Assembly: GCA_026545765.1 (NCBI GenBank)
Contig: CM048840.1
Location: 47,170,580 to 47,234,579, forward strand
DNA: 64,000 nt
Source of the DNA: Plantago major
Lineage: Eukaryota; Streptophyta; Magnoliopsida; Lamiales; Plantaginaceae
Direction of reading: 5' to 3'
The stretch's first letter is position 1. Every line of letters begins with the position of its first letter. Made by a program: the position numbers and the translations under genes. Of this stretch, positions 45,450 to 55,062 are shown piece after piece. The notes under the pieces were generated by a model. The model was not told the origin of the DNA and ran no database searches. It saw nothing but the letters and a program-made list of their open reading frames with translations.

Positions 45450-47545
45450 AGCAAAAAAAAAAAGAAATGGATCAAGGAGGGGAATGCGAAAACTAGTTTC
45501 TTTCACGGAGCGGTGGAAAGAAGAGGAAGGATTAATGCGATTACAGGAATAAGGATTGATGGTAAATGGCTTGAAGAGGTGGAAGATGTCAAAAATGGGA
45601 TACATGATTTTTTTGCGAATCATTTTAGAGAAAAGGGAAACGGAATTTGCAAAGTCAAAGGAGTGGAGGGGATGAGATTGGATGAAAATGAAAAAAATGA
45701 AATCGAAAGAAAATTTAGTGAGGAGGAAATTAAAAACGTGGTATGGGAGTGTGGAGTGGGAAAAAGCCTGGGACCGAATAGTTTGGGAGCACAATTTTTC
45801 AAATCTTGTTGGCATGTGGTCAAGGATGAGGTGCTCAAAGTGTTTGATGAGTTTCATAAAAATGGGAAGCTATGCAAAGGTATGAACAACACATTTGTTA
45901 CTCTAATTCCAAAATTTGTAAATCCTTTGAACATTAGTGATTTTAGACCAATTTCTCTTGTAAATAGTGTGTACAAATTGATTTCAAAAGTGTTGGCAAA
46001 TAGGGTTGGAAAAGTCCTTGAAAGGGTAATAGCCGAGAACCAACCGGCTTTCATAGGAAGTAGAAATATTTTGGATGGGGTTCTTATAGCAAATGAAGTC
46101 ATCGATGAAGCCAAAAAGAAGAAGAAAAACATTTTTATGTTCAAAATCGACTTTGAAAAGGCTTATGATTCGGTGCGGTGGGAGTTTCTTTTTTACATGA
46201 TGAAAGAGTTGGGTTTCGGTGATTTGTGCATTAAATGGGTCAAGGAATGTGTAACTAGTACAACTTTGTCAATTTTGGTGAATGGAAGTCCAACTAGGGA
46301 GTTTGATATCCAAAGGGGGTTGAGACAAGGGGATCCTCTTTCCCCCTTCCTATATTTAATTGTAGCGGAGGGGTTGAGTAGAATGATCGCAAAAGCTTGT
46401 ATTCTTGGAAAGTTTAAGCCGGTGCTAAGTGGTAAAGAGAATGTTCCTATCTCTCATTTGCAATTTGCGGATGACGCTTTGATAATGGGTGAATGTTGCT
46501 TGGAAAATTTTGAAACAATAAAAACGTCTTGAGATGTTTTGAACTTGTTTCGGGGTTGAAAATCAATTTTAAAAAGAGCTTACTTGTGGGGATTGGGAGA
46601 GGAAGTGAAAGAATTGGAGAGTGGGCGGATTACCTAAATTGTGAGGTAGGTTCACTTCCTTTTAATTATTTGGGTCTCCCGGTGGGTGGAAAAATAAAAG
46701 AGAAGTGTTTGTGGAAAAAAGTGAAAGAAAAGTTTGAGAAGAGGCTTGCGGTTTGGAGAATAAATTTTTGTCGCTTGGGGGAAGATTGGAGATTGGTTCT
46801 TACTAATGCATTGCCTATGTATTACTTCTCTTTTTTCAAAGCACCTCAATCAATTTTGAAAGAACTTAAAGGTTTGCAAAGAAACTTTATTTGGGGAGGG
46901 AACCTTGAAGATAATAAAAAGAAGATTGCTTGGGTGAAATGGGAAAGAGAGTGTGAGGCGAAAGAATATGGTGGTCTTGGAATAAAAGATTTGAAATCAT
47001 TCAATATAGCGTTGCTTGGTAGATGGGTGTGGAGGTTGTTGGAGGGTAAGAAGGATCTTTGGGTAAGGGTCATTGATTCTAAATATGGCAATTTTTGGGA
47101 TAATGTTGAAACAAAAAAAGTGGGAATAAGGCTTTGGGGCATTGGTCGGGATTGTGGAAGGATCTCGTAAATGTAGTTGGATCACAAGAATGGTTTGAAA
47201 AGAAATGTAGGAAAATGATTGGGAATGGGGGCAATACCCGGTTTTGCAGGACAAGTGGGCGATTTTGATGGGAAATTAAAAGATTTGTACCCAAGATTAT
47301 ATAGGCTTGAAGTGAATAAAGAATGCTTGATCAAGGAAAGAATAAAGTTATAGGAATTGGGTACTAGTTGTGCATGGGAGTGGAATAGGTAGTTGTTTGA
47401 AAGAGAAGAAGTCGTGGTGAGGGAGCTTGAACAAAAAATGAACACCGTGTTGCTAAAGGAAAATGAACCCGATAAATGGGTGTGGTTGGGAGAGAAGGAA
47501 GAAAATTACACAACCAAGGAAGGGTATCGGGAACTTAATGCAAAG
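45450..47545 (+). pseudogene. L1-type LINE, 5'- and 3'-truncated reverse transcriptase
   Basis: The coding region picks up at KKKWIKEGNAKTSFFHGAV, the segment between endonuclease and RT in plant L1 ORF2. The endonuclease and ORF1 are absent. RT motifs run in order: FRPISLVNSVYKLISKVLA, FKIDFEKAYDSV, RGLRQGDPLSPFLY and FADDALIMG (catalytic DD) around 45930-46490. A frameshift near 46525 leads to SGLKINFKKS, FNYLGLPVGG and WGGNLEDNKKKIAWVKWE to 47170. Further decayed frames reach ENYTTKEGYRELN at 47545. There the zf-RVT region is cut by an LTR remnant. Target-primed retrotransposition is known for this family; this copy is dead. Confidence 0.9.
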
Positions 47546-47802
47546 TGTTGAGGGGTTGAGCCTCAAACACTAACTAAACTACTACAAATCCCTAATCTAA
47601 GATCCGCATCCAACTTGATGTCCATCCTGAGAGCTTTGTCCGAGCTAGAGCACCTGAAAGGACTAAGTGGGGGGGGTTAGAAGGGTAACCCGGTTTGCTA
47701 GTGTCAAACCGGGAAGAGACTTTATCGACAAAAGTTTTAAAAGACTATTCCCCCCCCCCCCCTCCCCTCTAGTCTTTTACTTTGCTGTTATTTTGACCAA
47801 CA
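47546..47802 (+). repeat. Short copia-like LTR remnant sharing the S terminus
   Basis: It runs TGTTGAGGGGTTG...TTGACCAACA. Its last ~100 bp match the end of the S LTR in the opposite orientation, including the AAAAGACTA (47739-47747) / TAGTCTTTT (47770-47778) stem around a C-run. The first half does not match S. Flanks CAAAG and ATGTA do not form a duplication, so it may be a truncated or recombined LTR rather than a clean solo LTR. Confidence 0.5.
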
Positions 47803-47803
47803 A

Positions 47804-48255
47804 TGTACTTATGAAGTGGTTCATAAGATGATGCCAAGTGTATGTTCAGGATTTGGACAACAATGATCCCTTAGCCCATGCCCAATAGTATGTGAAAGTC
47901 CAACACCATTAGATGGGCGTGGGAGGGTAGATTGGTCCTTTTACCTCTCAGAGTACTATTCTCGCTGATGGGTCCGTCTGAGACCTTTAGAATGATCCGA
48001 GCTCTGTCGAGTTGGTCTGTTCCTATGTAACTCAGTGACGGTCCGAGACACAAGCTGCTCGGAAGTATCTTGGAGGTTCCAATTTATACGTTTGGTCTTA
48101 TTGTTTAGGTGGCATCCGAGTTTATCTCGTCCGGTCCGTTTGGCATCCTAGGACTGACAGTGTGTGGTACTTGGTGAGACCATGTGACCTCTTGTCAGGT
48201 TTGGAAGTCGTACACCTAGCTAGGTCGGACCAGTTGAAAAGGTGTATTGACATGA
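47804..48255 (-). repeat. 3' LTR of element F, outer piece
   Basis: Starts TGTACTTATGAAG on the plus strand and stops at the CATGA target of element C. Together with 54349-54491 it gives an LTR of roughly 590 bp. It is noncoding. Confidence 0.65.
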
Positions 48256-49446
48256 TGATGCGCTCAAAATTAATACTTGTAAAATAACACAAGTAGTAAA
48301 GCGGTTGTCGTAGTACAACAATGACCATAGGGTCGTTCTCTCGAGGAACTGATTAAGCTAGTTCTAAGGTGTAGGCTCAAGATGTGAGTTGTAAACAGAT
48401 AGTGTGGGTAAGGTTGATACTTCAAAACCCTACGACAATTTAAAATTACAAGACAAGGTAATACCTAGATCATGCAATTTCTACAATTAAAACGAAACAA
48501 GCTAATCTTTCAAAAGTGCTGACGCGATATAGCTAATGGTACACTGCCCGCGAATGCAACAAATTTGCTATTGCAAAATCGAACCAGATACAGATTATAA
48601 GTACGTATGAGTTACGACAAAAAGCTTGTCACAAGCTATGCCCTCATCCGAATATATACTAATTAGAGGTAAAGACTGATGCAAGTTCACAACGATCAAG
48701 CATGCGTTCAACGACCAGATAACAATATGTCACAATACAAGTTATTAATGGAATCCAACTAACTCGTACTATTGAATACCTGGGTGCCTATTGGTCTCTG
48801 CGATCGTCAGAAAGATCAATAATGCTTCTTCGAATTAAAAGAGAGATTGAAATCTCTAATTGTTTATAATGCTTGGAATTGAAAATATGGAAGTACTAGT
48901 AACGAAGATATATCCTAATGACTGATACAAAGGTCCTATTCATAGACCATGGAAGAAGAAACTAGAAATCATGGGAAAAAACTGCCAGAAATCGTGGGTT
49001 TGATTCTGTCAAACAGTCCTCACCGCAGTGAGGGGACCTTGCCCGTTCCAGTTCACCGCGGTCTACCCTTCTGCCTCCTTTTCTGTTTGATTGTACCGCG
49101 GTGAGGCTCCTTGTTGCAGGAGCTCACCACGGTGAGCCTTGTGCCCGGGAAAATCAACATTTTCCCACTTTCTCCTATTTTCTCTCCCTTTTCCAACCTC
49201 CATATCACCTCTTTTGGAGTAGTGGCCCACTAACTTGGCCTTGTGGTGCTTCTAGAAGGTTTTGAGGTCTTCTTTTCACTTTGGTCCTCCATTTCCTTGC
49301 CAATGACGCTAAGACACCTAAAAATGCACAAAAACAACAAAAAACCCAAACATGACACGAAACAAAAAACACTAAAATAAAGGCTAAAAGATGCAACAAA
49401 CTACGGAAAAAGGCACTAAATGAGTCATTAAAATATTGACTCATCA
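48256..49446 (-). repeat. 3' LTR of element C
   Basis: TGATGCGCTC...GACTCATCA. By eye about a dozen differences from the 5' LTR occur in the first 300 bp. CTCACCGCAGTGAG and GCTCACCACGGTGAGC palindromes lie at 49018-49140. The TATA stretch of the other LTR is altered here. Confidence 0.92.
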
Positions 49447-51476
49447 AACTCCCCAAACCGAACCTTTGCTCGTCCTCGAGCAAACAACTCTAAAACCTAG
49501 AAAAAGAAAAAACACATAGACACGACAAACAAACAGAAGAGTTCAATCAACAAGCTACCGGGACAAGTATTGCTAGAGATAAGCCCTTATACTGATGTAA
49601 ACTTCTATCCCCTCTAACTTTGACAAGTAGCTTTGCAAATATCACAATCTTCCATTTCACAAGTAAACAAAACTTAATCCTATCCTAGTAGTCCCTCACA
49701 AAGGAAGATAATAGTGCAACTCTCAAGTCTCTCTTCTGGAAGTGTCCAGTAAATAAGGGTATTCGCTCAAGACTTAACTTAGGATGGTGACAACAAACGT
49801 CACAAGCTGCCACTAATATTACATGCTTTTGCACTCAATTCAAACGAGTCAGAAAGGACTTTTTAGGAAAGGGGTCGAAATCAAATACAAGGGAATAAAA
49901 TTAGATGTCGTTCTCGTGCTTTGCTCTTTTTGCACGTTTATTTCTTTCTCTTTTTTTTTCTTGTGCCTTGCTCTTTTTGCACAGATTTTCTATTTTTTCA
50001 TTTTTTTTTCTATCTCAGTGTTGCAAGTGTATCCTAATAGGTTGCCTAAGATCCGTACTTTTGTACGTGTCGGTTTGGTATACACCCCATCAACCCTCAC
50101 AACATACGAGCACCGCCCACGCGCTGGTTTATAGGTAGTATTTGGCATGCATTTTGGAAACAAAACCATCAACCCTCACAGCATACGCACAATCAGCCCC
50201 GCGTTGGTTTATAGGTAGTATTTGGAAATGCCCAACACGATCTTAGACGATCACAAGTGATCCTGGAAAAATACTTCGAGATTTTTTCTATTTTTTTTCT
50301 TTTTTTTTAGAACGGCAGCATAACAATACAAAACAATTTCGAAATCGGCCATAGTTCAAATAACAGGTTCGAGAATCGAGACAACAAGTCAAAAATACCG
50401 GTCGTCATACTCGTTTTAAAAAGAGTGCACATGTATATGAAGTGGCGCAAGTTAAAAAACCTTGCTCATCCTACTAGAATCACACAATTGTCAGTACAAG
50501 ATTTTTTCATCGGCTTTAAGGCTTCTCACCAGCTTTTTGACTACTAAAACAGGAAGACTTTTTATTTACAAGTGAAACGAACTAGAGTGATTTTCGAAAA
50601 TTCCTTAGCACTCAGTCAGAGGCCATCTGAGATCACATCAATAAAAAGGCTTACCTAAGGCAATAGATAACCAGACTTGTCAAAAGAACTCAAGACTCGA
50701 CACAAAAAATTTTTGAAGTAGGCAAAAAATTAGGCCAAAAGACACGACTCAACTGCAATCACATAAAAGTGGCTAACATACCACCCCAAATAATCGCAAA
50801 AATGAAAAACAAAAGGAAAAACACATATATACAATATATACAAGGCAGCAATAATCCGAGGCATGTAAGCATATGATACAACTTCCCTCCCCAAACCTAT
50901 TCGATAGCTAGGCCCTAGCATAATGAATAAATAAAAAGGAGAAAGTTCAGAGTTACCGTCCGTAGTATGCCTCGGTCGGCATGATCACTGAGACGAAGGC
51001 GGACCATGGGGTCCGAAATGAGCCTCCTCTTTGTTGTTGCCAGTCATCCGTCTGAGCTTTACACGCTAGGTGCTCAGTCGCCTTTTTGAATGTCCGAGTT
51101 TTAAAAAGTGCATAGAGAAAAGTCTGTCTTCATCTTTACTACTCGGGGGCTTACTCCGGTCAGGCTTGGGAGAAGGATCGCAGTCCAAGCAGAATTGAAC
51201 AGTGTTCTGTTCTACTTAGACCGTGGTGAGTTCTTCCTTCGCCTAAACTTACCGTGGAGGGCACTTAAAATTTTTTATTTTTTTTTTCTTTTCAAAATAA
51301 TAATGTATGAAATAAATTTTAACTAAATTAAGAAGCTACCCTATGCAAGCAGTAAATTATTCGAAATGCAATGCTGGAAATTAAACGTGAGGTTACCCAA
51401 ATGCATTCTACATCCTACGTGCAAAGTGGTAAATCATGCTTTAGTTATAGTCGTTAGCGTCAACTCTTCCACAGAT
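49447..51476 (-). other. Conserved 3' UTR of element C
   Basis: It contains the PPT and stem-loop TTGCTCG-AGGA-CGAGCAA (sense; 49466-49483), the stem-loop CGTAC-AAAA-GTACG at 50054-50067 and a purine tract CTCCCC-complement near 50885. A 79-bp tandem duplication runs from 50087 (second unit from 50166; CCATCAACCCTCAC...TTTATAGGTAGTATTT). Pyrimidine/T-rich runs lie at 49915-50015 and 50280-50310. It is homologous in blocks to the UTRs of A, B and D. The part next to gag (50930-51476) is less conserved and holds no convincing gene. Confidence 0.75.
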
Positions 51477-52841
51477 TCACTCCCTGGCGTCGTCGATGGC
51501 CTGGGCTTTCTCCGTAGTGCTCGGGAACTTTCCTTTTTCCCGTCTTTGTGACCTAACCATCAGTTCCCCGACCATGTTCTCGATCCTCCTTGCCGAATTC
51601 TCTAGCACCTCGAACCACTTATCATTCCTCTCCTGAATTTGGCTCGACTGTTTGTAGAAGCGATCGGAGTTCTCCATGATCATCTTGATCCTGCCGGCAA
51701 GATATTCCCTGGGTGGTCTTCCCTGGCTAGCAGCTTCAATGGACACCTCGTTCTGTGGCGCAGGTGGAACGTAGTTCTCGTAGTTATTGTTTGAGTAACA
51801 CAACATCCTACGGTCCCCGTATTCCATTGGCTTCCTGTACGACACAAACCCTGGGCGCCTCACTCCTTGCCTATCGACCAAATGCACCTCCTCCATGAGG
51901 TTCGGGTTCATCTCCCGAGCTTGTGGAAACCTGCATACGTTAGCACCATGCCCGGAGTTATAGCACACTCCACATTGTTCATTGGATTGCTGGGTTGGTG
52001 CAACAACGGTCACATCCATCTTGACCAGTTGCATCTCTTCTAGCATGCGGTTAAAGTCGGGAGCCCCAACCTCTCCGGCGGCTTTGGCTTCGCCTTTTCC
52101 TTTTTCTCGGCCCCTTACACCTTTGTGTTGAAAAGCTTGTGCCAATTTGTCAATGGCAACTTCTATCTCCTCTGTTGTGCTCTGCATTATCGAGCCACCC
52201 AAGCTCATGTCCACAAGCATCTGTGTTGTTACGTCAAGTCCTTCATAGAAGCTATGACACAACGTCATCGTGTCAAACCGGTGGTGTGGACACTGGGCCA
52301 ATAGGTACTTGAATCGCTCTCGGGCCTCATATATGCTCTCGTCATATCGCTGCTGAAAGTGGGCAATTTGACACCTCAGGTTCGAGGTCTTCGAATAAGG
52401 AAAGTACTTTCCCATGAAGACCTTGTAAACATCCTCCCAAGTCCTCAGAGAGTTCTCCGGAAGGAGCAAGAGCCACGTCTTCGCGAGATCCTGTAAGCAC
52501 ATTGGGAACAACTTCTTACGGACGTCGCCGTCCGTAACTCTAGAGTTCCCACCTATCGGAATCCTCCCCACTAACGCCTCGAATTCCTTCAAGAATTTCA
52601 ACACATCTTCGTTCGCATGCCCGTAGAACTTGGGCATGTCATGGAAGTGATGGTTCTTGATCTCCAGGTTCCTTGCTGCTGTTGAAAGCTCGATCGGAGA
52701 TCCAGAAACTTGCACCGCGGGCTGCATGTACTCCCCAAACTCCCGCCTAGGCGCATTCGCGGTTTCAAGGGCGTTTGCAATTGTGGTCGTCACCGTTTTT
52801 GCTGGTATGCTGTTGTTGGTGCTTGTGCCTTCTTCCGACAT
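51477..52841 (-). CDS. gag: Element C Gag polyprotein, intact 454 codons
   Basis: Capsid/nucleocapsid protein that would assemble particles and package element RNA. It starts MSEEGTSTNNSIPAKTVTTT. The conserved N-terminal part is HHFHDMPKFYGHANEDVLKFL (residues ~70-90; motif FYGHANEDV), then VRKKLFPMCLQDLAKTWL, capsid core RTWEDVYKVFMGKYFPYSK, and YEARERFKYLLAQCPHHRF with FYEGLD. The CCHC knuckle CGVCYNSGHGANVC (C-x2-C-x4-H-x4-C) lies at about residues 293-306. A C-terminal helical segment (FEVLENSARRIENMVGEL) ends in a charged tail. No protease follows, and the stop is a clean TGA. The start is chosen as the first ATG, ~290 bp after the PBS. It is uninterrupted although the flanking LTRs differ by a few percent. 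Confidence 0.93.
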   Translation of the reverse strand: MSEEGTSTNNSIPAKTVTTTIANALETANAPRREFGEYMQPAVQVSGSPIELSTAARNLEIKNHHFHDMPKFYGHANEDVLKFLKEFEALVGRIPIGGNSRVTDGDVRKKLFPMCLQDLAKTWLLLLPENSLRTWEDVYKVFMGKYFPYSKTSNLRCQIAHFQQRYDESIYEARERFKYLLAQCPHHRFDTMTLCHSFYEGLDVTTQMLVDMSLGGSIMQSTTEEIEVAIDKLAQAFQHKGVRGREKGKGEAKAAGEVGAPDFNRMLEEMQLVKMDVTVVAPTQQSNEQCGVCYNSGHGANVCRFPQAREMNPNLMEEVHLVDRQGVRRPGFVSYRKPMEYGDRRMLCYSNNNYENYVPPAPQNEVSIEAASQGRPPREYLAGRIKMIMENSDRFYKQSSQIQERNDKWFEVLENSARRIENMVGELMVRSQRREKGKFPSTTEKAQAIDDARE

Positions 52842-53131
52842 GGTAACTTTTGTTAGGTTCCTTCTTCTTTCCCGGATTTCCCTTTCTAGGTCGTTGTTTC
52901 ATTCAGTCAACGGAGATTTCAACGAACATCTCCCTTGCATATACCTGAAAATGAAACGGCCTGTTCTTATGAGTTCTATTAGATGCCTCAAATTGAAACG
53001 ACCTGGTGAAACTATTTTTGATTTTTTTTTTTTAAATTTTCAAATTTTTTCTTTGGTTTTTTAATAAGATAAAAATAAAGATATGCAACTACACACTGAT
53101 CCTACTTATTGAAGAACGTAGGAGTCAGTTC

Positions 53132-53147
53132 CCCGGCAGCGCCGCCA
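53132..53147 (-). promoter_or_regulatory. Primer binding site of element C (tRNA-Asp)
   Basis: The plus strand reads CCCCGGCAGCGCCGCCA (about 53131-53147), two changes from the tRNA-Asp 3' end, a few bases inside the 5' LTR. Confidence 0.8.
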
Positions 53148-53152
53148 AATTT

Positions 53153-54343
53153 TGATGTGCTCAAAATTAATACTTGTAAAATAACACAAGTAGTAAAGCG
53201 GTTGTCGTATACAACAAGGCTTAACCACAGGGTCGTTCTCTCGAGGAATTGATTAAGCTAGTTCTAAGGTGTAGGCTCAAGATGTGAGTTGTAAACAGAT
53301 AGTGTGGGTAAGGTTGATACTTCAAAACCCTATGACAATTTACAATTACAAGACAAGGTAATAACTAGATCATGCAATTTCTACAATTAAAACGAAGCAA
53401 TCTGATCTTTCAAAAGTGCTGACCCGATATAGCTAATGGTACACTGCCCGCGAATGCAACACCTTTGCTATTGCAAAATCGAACCAGATACAGATTATAA
53501 GTACGTATGAGTTACGGCAAAAAGCTTGTCACTAGCTATGCCCTCATCCGAATATTTACTAATTAGAGGTAAAGACTGATGCAAGTTCACAACGATCAAG
53601 CATGCGTTGAACGACCAGATTATATCACAATACAAGTTATTAACGGAATCCAACTAACTCGTACTATTGAATACCTGGGTGCCTATTGGTCTTTGCGATC
53701 GTCAAAAAGATCAATAATGCTTCTTCGAATTGAAAGAGAGATTGAAATCTCTAAGTGTTTACAATGCTTGGAATTGAAAATATGAAAGTAAAAGTAATGA
53801 AGATATATCCTAATGACTGATACAAAGGTCCTATATATATACCAAGGAAGAAGAAACTAGAAATCACGGGAAAAAACTGCCAGAAATCGTGGGTTTGATT
53901 CTGTCAAACAGTCCTCACCGCAGTGAGGGGACCTTGCCCGTTCCAGTTCACCGCGGTGTACCCTTTCTGCCTCCTTTTCTGCTTGATTGTAACGCGGTGA
54001 GGCTCCTTGTTGCAGGAGCTCACCGCGGTGAGCCTTGTGCCCAGAAAAATCAGCATTTTCCCACTTTCTCCTATTTTCTCTCCCTTTTCCAACCTCCATG
54101 TCACCTCTCTTGGAGTAGTGTCCCACTAACTTGGAATTGTGGTGCTTCTAGAAGGTTTTGAGGTCTTCCTTGCACTTTGGTCCTCCATTTCCTTGCCAAT
54201 GACGCTAAGACACCTAAAAATGCACAAAAACACACAAAAAACCCAAACGTGACATGGAACAAAAAATACTAAAATAAATGCTGAAAGACGCAATAAAATA
54301 TGAAAAAAGTCACTAAATGAGTCGTTAAAATATCGACTCATCA
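53153..54343 (-). repeat. 5' LTR of element C with TATA box
   Basis: TGATGTGCTC...GACTCATCA. The minus-strand TATATATATA at 53832-53841 is a likely promoter. Palindromes CTCACCGCAGTGAG and GCTCACCGCGGTGAGC lie at 53915-54035. The LTR start folds as ATGAGTCG...CGACTCAT (54317-54341). Confidence 0.92.
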
Positions 54344-54491
54344 CCTGAGCGTACTTGTTGACCCGAAAGGATTTCCTTAACGCGGACTAGCCAAGGTCAG
54401 ATAAGTACTGAATTGGCTGCTTCGGCCTTGATGCGCTCTAGGACACGCTCTATGGCGCCCTTAACGTATTGGACATATATCCGTATCAACA
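54344..54491 (-). repeat. 3' LTR of element F, inner piece, and PPT
   Basis: It begins with the CCTGA duplication of C and ends ...GTATCAACA at 54491. Just inside, the minus strand carries the purine tract AAACTAGGGGGA (about 54497-54508), the plus-strand primer of F. Confidence 0.65.
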
Positions 54492-55054
54492 TATGTCCCC
54501 CTAGTTTCCAAGTATCTTAGTAGAAGATAGTTGTGGAACTATGAGTAGAAGAACAAGTGTGTTTTAGGAGCGTGTCTGAACCGTTAAATGTGAAAAATTC
54601 CTTTTTTTCGTGCTAAAAAATCCGTATCCGTGTTTCAGGAACTCAATATCTCTATCCCCAACCCCCCCCCCCCCTTCGGTTCTACAGTCCGAGTTAGGAA
54701 ATATCTTGGACTGTAGAAGGAAAAGGTATTTGTATCCGAGATGTATCGAGATCCGAATACGGTATTAGGAGTAAAAGAAGTTCCTTGTGGAAGAGTGTGT
54801 AGGAAGCAACCGTTGGGCTGGATATGTGAAATGGTTCACCTGGGCCGATGAATAGTGATCTAAGAGGCCCAACAAGTCGTCCGTCCAGCCCATGAGTGAG
54901 GATCCCGAGGTAGTGGAGAATTTCCAAAATAAATTTTATGGGGCGTGATGTAATCATGCCAAATGTGAAGCGATGCAACCGTTGGATTGAAATGATCAAC
55001 GGCTGGGATTTAAATCCAAGTGATGCGACGCTTCGTCTTCCCCATCTATCCCTC

Positions 55055-55062
55055 TATAAATA
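55055..55062 (+). promoter_or_regulatory. TATA box of the antisense gene of F
   Basis: CTATAAATAG on the plus strand with a likely start about 30 bp downstream, near 55087. It is followed by an AGCAATCC/GAGCAATC repeat-rich 5' UTR. The interval 54509-55054 upstream holds no gene; it includes a C-run at 54663-54674. Confidence 0.6.

Larger units (their letters stand above)
48256..54343 (-). mobile_element. Element C: gag-only Athila-lineage Ty3 element
   Basis: A 6088-bp element on the minus strand inside the LTR of F. Both LTRs are 1191 bp (48256-49446 and 53153-54343). The flanks CATGA (48251-48255) and CCTGA (54344-54348) form a one-mismatch target duplication. The internal region encodes a single uninterrupted Gag (52841-51477) and no protease or pol. 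It is the best-preserved member of the gag-only group in this window. Confidence 0.92.

Noticed and set aside
45420..45475. An A-run as the poly(A) tail of an upstream retroposon
   Set aside because: The A-rich codons continue directly into the LINE reading frame (lysine codons), and no retroposon body lies upstream.
45417..45857. A 146-codon minus-strand open frame
   Set aside because: It is antisense to LINE reverse-transcriptase coding sequence with strong RT motifs on the plus strand.
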